Below are positions 60,510 through 64,000 of a stretch of 64,000 bases of DNA, piece after piece. A model generated the notes under the pieces. That model searched no databases and was not told where the DNA came from. It was given only the letters and a program-made list of their open reading frames with translations. The stretch's first letter is position 1, and every line of letters starts with the position of its first letter. A program made the position numbers and the translations under genes. The DNA is from Epiperipatus broadwayi (Eukaryota; Onychophora; Udeonychophora; Euonychophora; Peripatidae): positions 9,445,950 through 9,509,949 of the forward strand of contig JAQFVV010006215.1 of the NCBI GenBank assembly GCA_028023455.1, in the 5' to 3' direction.

Positions 60510-61750
60510 ATTTATTTCACATCATTAAAGAATGTGCGATATTCATACCTATGGATATTATTTAAGAATGATATAGAAAAAGTCCTATAAATATATTTAA
60601 TTCTAGATTCTATTGTAAATATCACCAACTAATATGTCCATTCCTCTAGAGACTTTGATTATATTTTACATTATTCTTTTTTATCCAGTGGCAGTGAGAG
60701 AATTGAAAAAAAGTTTAGATATACCATTCTCCTTCTTATTAATCTTTATGATTTTATCAAATTAATTAATATTGGAGCCATAAACAAATGGTATCTTAAA
60801 TTAACATCAAAATCGTTTATTCTCTTAAATAACTTGTAATCTTGATTTGGGAAAAAAATCCAAAATAATTAAAGCTTGCAAACATTATTAGATTTCTATA
60901 TAGAATGAGATGGTGGTTTTCATGCCTAAACATAAAAACATATCATTTAAATCAGAAATGGTTAAATAGGATAGGCTACACCATTTTAATAATCAGATAA
61001 TTTCTGTAAGATTTATACCATATAGCACTATTTATATGAAATTGATAATTTCTGTAAGATTTATACCATATAGCACTATTTATATGAAATTGATCTTGGT
61101 GATTAATGTACATATTGATATAGCAAGAAATTGGTAATTCATTATTGCAACAAATTGTCCATTGCTAAATGGAGGAAAAGTAAAAGTAACCTATGAGTAT
61201 TGTATTTATATAACTTGAAATATTAAAAAATATATAATTATCAGTCAAGTGAGATATACTTATTACACGATTGAAAAGAATGTAGAAAAGGTCAATTTTA
61301 ATAATATGGATTGATTTTCAAATATAGTTTTTTTTATATAATCTTTGATAAAATTTATTATGATGAACTAGGCATTCAAAATGATTGATTTTGATTAATT
61401 ATGGTTTTACTCATTATTATTTATGGAAACATAAAATGACTTATTAAGGAGAAGGCCGATCAATACTGACTTCTTTTATTTGACAATGATAACCATTGAT
61501 GTAGATTATCATACTATGTACACATTATCATGTTTATTTTAAACAAAAACTCTAAAAATAAAATCATTTTAATATTAAGTCAATGAAAATAAATGAATAG
61601 TCAATGTTAAATGTATATTTAGCAAATAAATCATCTGAAAACTTGACATTCTATTAAAAATGCGGAAAGATTTTTATAACATACTATTAGGAACAGTTTG
61701 TTTTTATAGAATATGATCAAAAATTTAGTTTTAATTTTAAACTCTCTTTA
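60510..61750. other. Mostly featureless, with a perfect 48-bp tandem repeat
   Basis: 60996-61043 and 61044-61091 are identical 48-bp copies (starting GATAATTTCTGTAAGATTTA). The remainder is AT-rich and unassigned. Confidence 0.6.
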
Positions 61751-61768
61751 ATTAGACTGCTTCATTAT

Positions 61769-61793
61769 ATTTACACACACACACACACACACA
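61769..61793. repeat. (CA)n microsatellite
   Basis: About a dozen CA dinucleotides. Confidence 0.9.
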
Positions 61794-61799
61794 TATAAT

Positions 61800-62325
61800 G
61801 TTTTTGAAATAAAATCCTTGTTTTTACTTTACGTTCGAGTAGTAAGTTATAAATTGCTCTTTACGCAAACAAATTAAGCTCAATATTGTAAGAATTATTA
61901 GACTGAGCACTTTTGGGGAACTTTAGTCCCCATATTCATAGTCTATCTTGGGAGTGTCGGCTTATGTTGAGATTTTAAACTGAAAAACTGGGTAGTAATT
62001 TATGTAAATTTATTCAATATTTTCATATAGTCCACTTTCTGGAGATTGAGAAGCACGATTCCTTCCGGTTTATTGCATTGACGTAATTTGCAATAAAGTA
62101 CGCTTCCTTTTTTTTTGTTTAGTATTATTCCGCTCAGTGCATAGTGCCTTATAATGTTTTTGTAGTTTAAGAGCTTACATTCTCAAAAAGAACAATAAAT
62201 AATCTGAAACAATAAATGTTTGCAAATTATTCGTTGTACATTCTAAGAAGTAAATGATCATTTGTAATCATTATTGATCCACTGTATAATGAAGACTTCT
62301 TAAAGATTTAATCCAGTTTTTCTCA
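61800..62325. other. No supported gene
   Basis: AT-rich with a modestly GC-richer spot near 61900-62150; nothing recognised. Confidence 0.35.
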
Positions 62326-62329
62326 TCTA

Positions 62330-64000
62330 TAGTGTTTTTTGTCAACATCACATCATTTAAGATTTCATCTCTAGGGATCCAGTTAAAATTTCAACTTATT
62401 CTTCTATTATTATTATTATTATTATTTCTAGCAAGTTGTCCAACTCGTCTCTATTTCAATTTTTTAATGCTTCAAAGAATGTCTATGATTTTTTTGTTTG
62501 CTTATCTGAGTATTTTACCATTCAACTCTTCATTTCTCTACAGTTTATTGATCAGTCTAAAGTCTCCATATTGCTTTAAAATGTCCAAATCTCCGATCTA
62601 TAAGAAACAACTGATAAAATCTAGAAAAATATTTCTTTTTAAATACATAAATATATCTTCTTGTTTTTATCACTACGAAATATAAATATATTTTCTTATA
62701 ATATTAAATTATTTTTACCAAAAATAATTCCTATCAAGTATAATTGTATAATTAATTTTATCATTATGTTTGCATATATATTAAGAAATTGTATCAATAT
62801 TTATTTTTTCTTCTGAGAAAATCACTGAACATTATTTTAGTATTTATCTTTAGTCTTATTTCCAGATTTTCATCAATAATTGTTGTAACATTTCCTGAAG
62901 TTCTGAAATATTATTTGCAAAAATAACCATTATCTGCAAAATCTACATTACTAGCACAAATTTCGTATGTTTTTTTATTTTCTTCTTATTTTAACTGTTA
63001 TAAAAAATTTGGAGATATGGAATCATCTTATCATATTCACTAAGATGTTACTATATAACTTAATAATTGCTGTTACATTTTGATAAATATTTTTTAGAAT
63101 ATTACAAAATCCTAGATCTGCATCTTAAAGATTCATAGTCTTAATCAATGAGAAAATTCTTAGAGAATCATATACCTTTTCATAAATCTATTAATTTAAA
63201 GTATAATGTTGAGTCATATTCATTGTTCCTTTCTATAACTTCTTCCAATATTTGTATTTGATTCAAAATTGTCTGTAAACCAGAAGGAATTATCTGGATA
63301 AAGATTTTGTATGGAAATTATGAAAGTCTGATAGTTATCAAATCTTTAATGTTTTCTTTATCATTTTCTTAAAAATATCAATAATACTACTGTTTTTTTT
63401 CTTATCATCTGTTGTATTTTAACATTTAGTCTTAACATACAGTTTCCCCAACTGTTTGACTATTTTTTCACCTTCTTTTAAAATGTCAATAATAATTTGA
63501 TTCCCCTGCTTTATAGATTTAATTATATCTCACTTCTTTATTTAAAATGCTTGGCAATTCAACATAAAATGTAATTATAGTGGTTACTTCATTTTTATCG
63601 CTGTATAATTACTTGTAAAAACTTTCCCTACATTTCATAATTGATATCATACCGCTTTTTACTAATAGTCCTATTTTACTTCTTTTTTTTTGCTAAAACA
63701 TTTTTTTTCCAATATCAAGATGTTATTTTATACTTTTGAAACTTTTATTTTGTTCTATAGCTTTTTTGCCAATACTTTTTATGTCACTGATAAATCTTTT
63801 TCTTATCTTCTTAAAGAATTCCAGATATTCAATTCTTCTTAATGAATCATTTTTATGTATTTTAATATTCTTTCTTGTCTTTATACAATATCTTTATCTC
63901 AATTGAAAAATTACCTATGAATTGTTGCTTTTTTTTATATACCATTTATCTGTTGTAGCAAAAGCAGATAATTTTATGGACTCTGTTAAGATTGAACAAG
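62330..64000 (-). mobile_element. RTE-type LINE relic running off the window (copy 4)
   Basis: Reverse-strand RTE remains. Near the 3' end (62330-62480) it reads KKLK-x-RRVGQLARN and NWIPRDEIL. A reversed RT catalytic area is near 62830-62960 (ASNVDFADN..) and the RT fingers near 63310-63500 (IIIDILK, IFKKMIKKT). An (ATT)n run at 62405-62425 interrupts it. Frames are broken; the endonuclease part would lie beyond 64000. Confidence 0.75.

Noticed and set aside
62169-62212. Possible 27-nt cadherin exon with TTTCAG acceptor and GTAAGC donor (minus)
   Set aside because: The phase-0 frame needed to join exon 1 contains a stop, and there is no cadherin motif.
62332-62685. 117-codon plus-strand frame
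   Set aside because: Antisense to the RTE relic's 3' coding end.
1-64000. CRISPR arrays, bacterial operons, rRNA genes
   Set aside because: No regularly spaced identical repeats, no ribosome-binding-site-led ORFs and no rRNA-like sequence; splice sites and LINEs show a eukaryotic genome.

Overview
The window is eukaryotic and reads as part of a large invertebrate genome. It is roughly three-quarters A+T by eye, contains no long open reading frame, and is crowded with decayed transposable elements. The phylum cannot be fixed from the sequence. RTE-type LINEs, Penelope-like elements, tRNA-derived SINEs and (GGTA)n/(CA)n microsatellites would fit a mollusc or a chelicerate, but that is a guess.

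The only host gene I can support is a cadherin-superfamily gene on the minus strand, spanning at least 59603 down to 7852. Six very small coding exons (54, 99, 96, 117, 120 and 88 nt) have good splice sites and join in one frame. The joined product covers the end of one extracellular cadherin (EC) domain, one complete EC domain and the start of the next. The introns are about 5.4, 11.0, 16.5, 11.2 and 7.1 kb. Both gene ends lie outside the window or were not found. All other recognisable content lies in its introns or flanks.

Layout, low to high coordinates: 0-8 kb, an LTR/promoter-like patch, a (GGTA)n microsatellite, a LINE 3' fragment, a 240-bp tandem duplication and a SINE-like composite. 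8-14 kb, cadherin exon 6 and two RTE-type LINE relics. 14-20 kb, a foldback MITE, exon 5, a hairpin, a head-to-head SINE pair, two GC-rich patches and a LINE fragment. 21-26 kb, an RTE relic with three inverted-repeat elements nested in it, then a palindromic MITE and exon 4. 27-33.9 kb, several inverted-repeat elements, a 675-bp TIR element, a tandem-repeat array and an unassigned 112-codon ORF. 34-42 kb, Penelope-like RT pieces, another RT fragment and a Ty3/Gypsy-type LTR element lacking most of its integrase. 42-56 kb, a tRNA-like sequence, exon 3, SINE pieces, two copies of an AT-rich module fused to a LINE 3' end, a Penelope-like GIY-YIG fragment between inverted repeats, more MITE copies and exon 2. 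56-64 kb, a tRNA-like sequence, exon 1 of this set, a possible gag fragment and an RTE relic running off the edge.

The elements look inactive: reading frames are broken by stops and frameshifts, and catalytic residues are replaced in several places. I found no clear new biological system. The least explained parts are the 29.2-31.5 kb block and the duplicated module/LINE chimeras at 47.7-50.8 kb.
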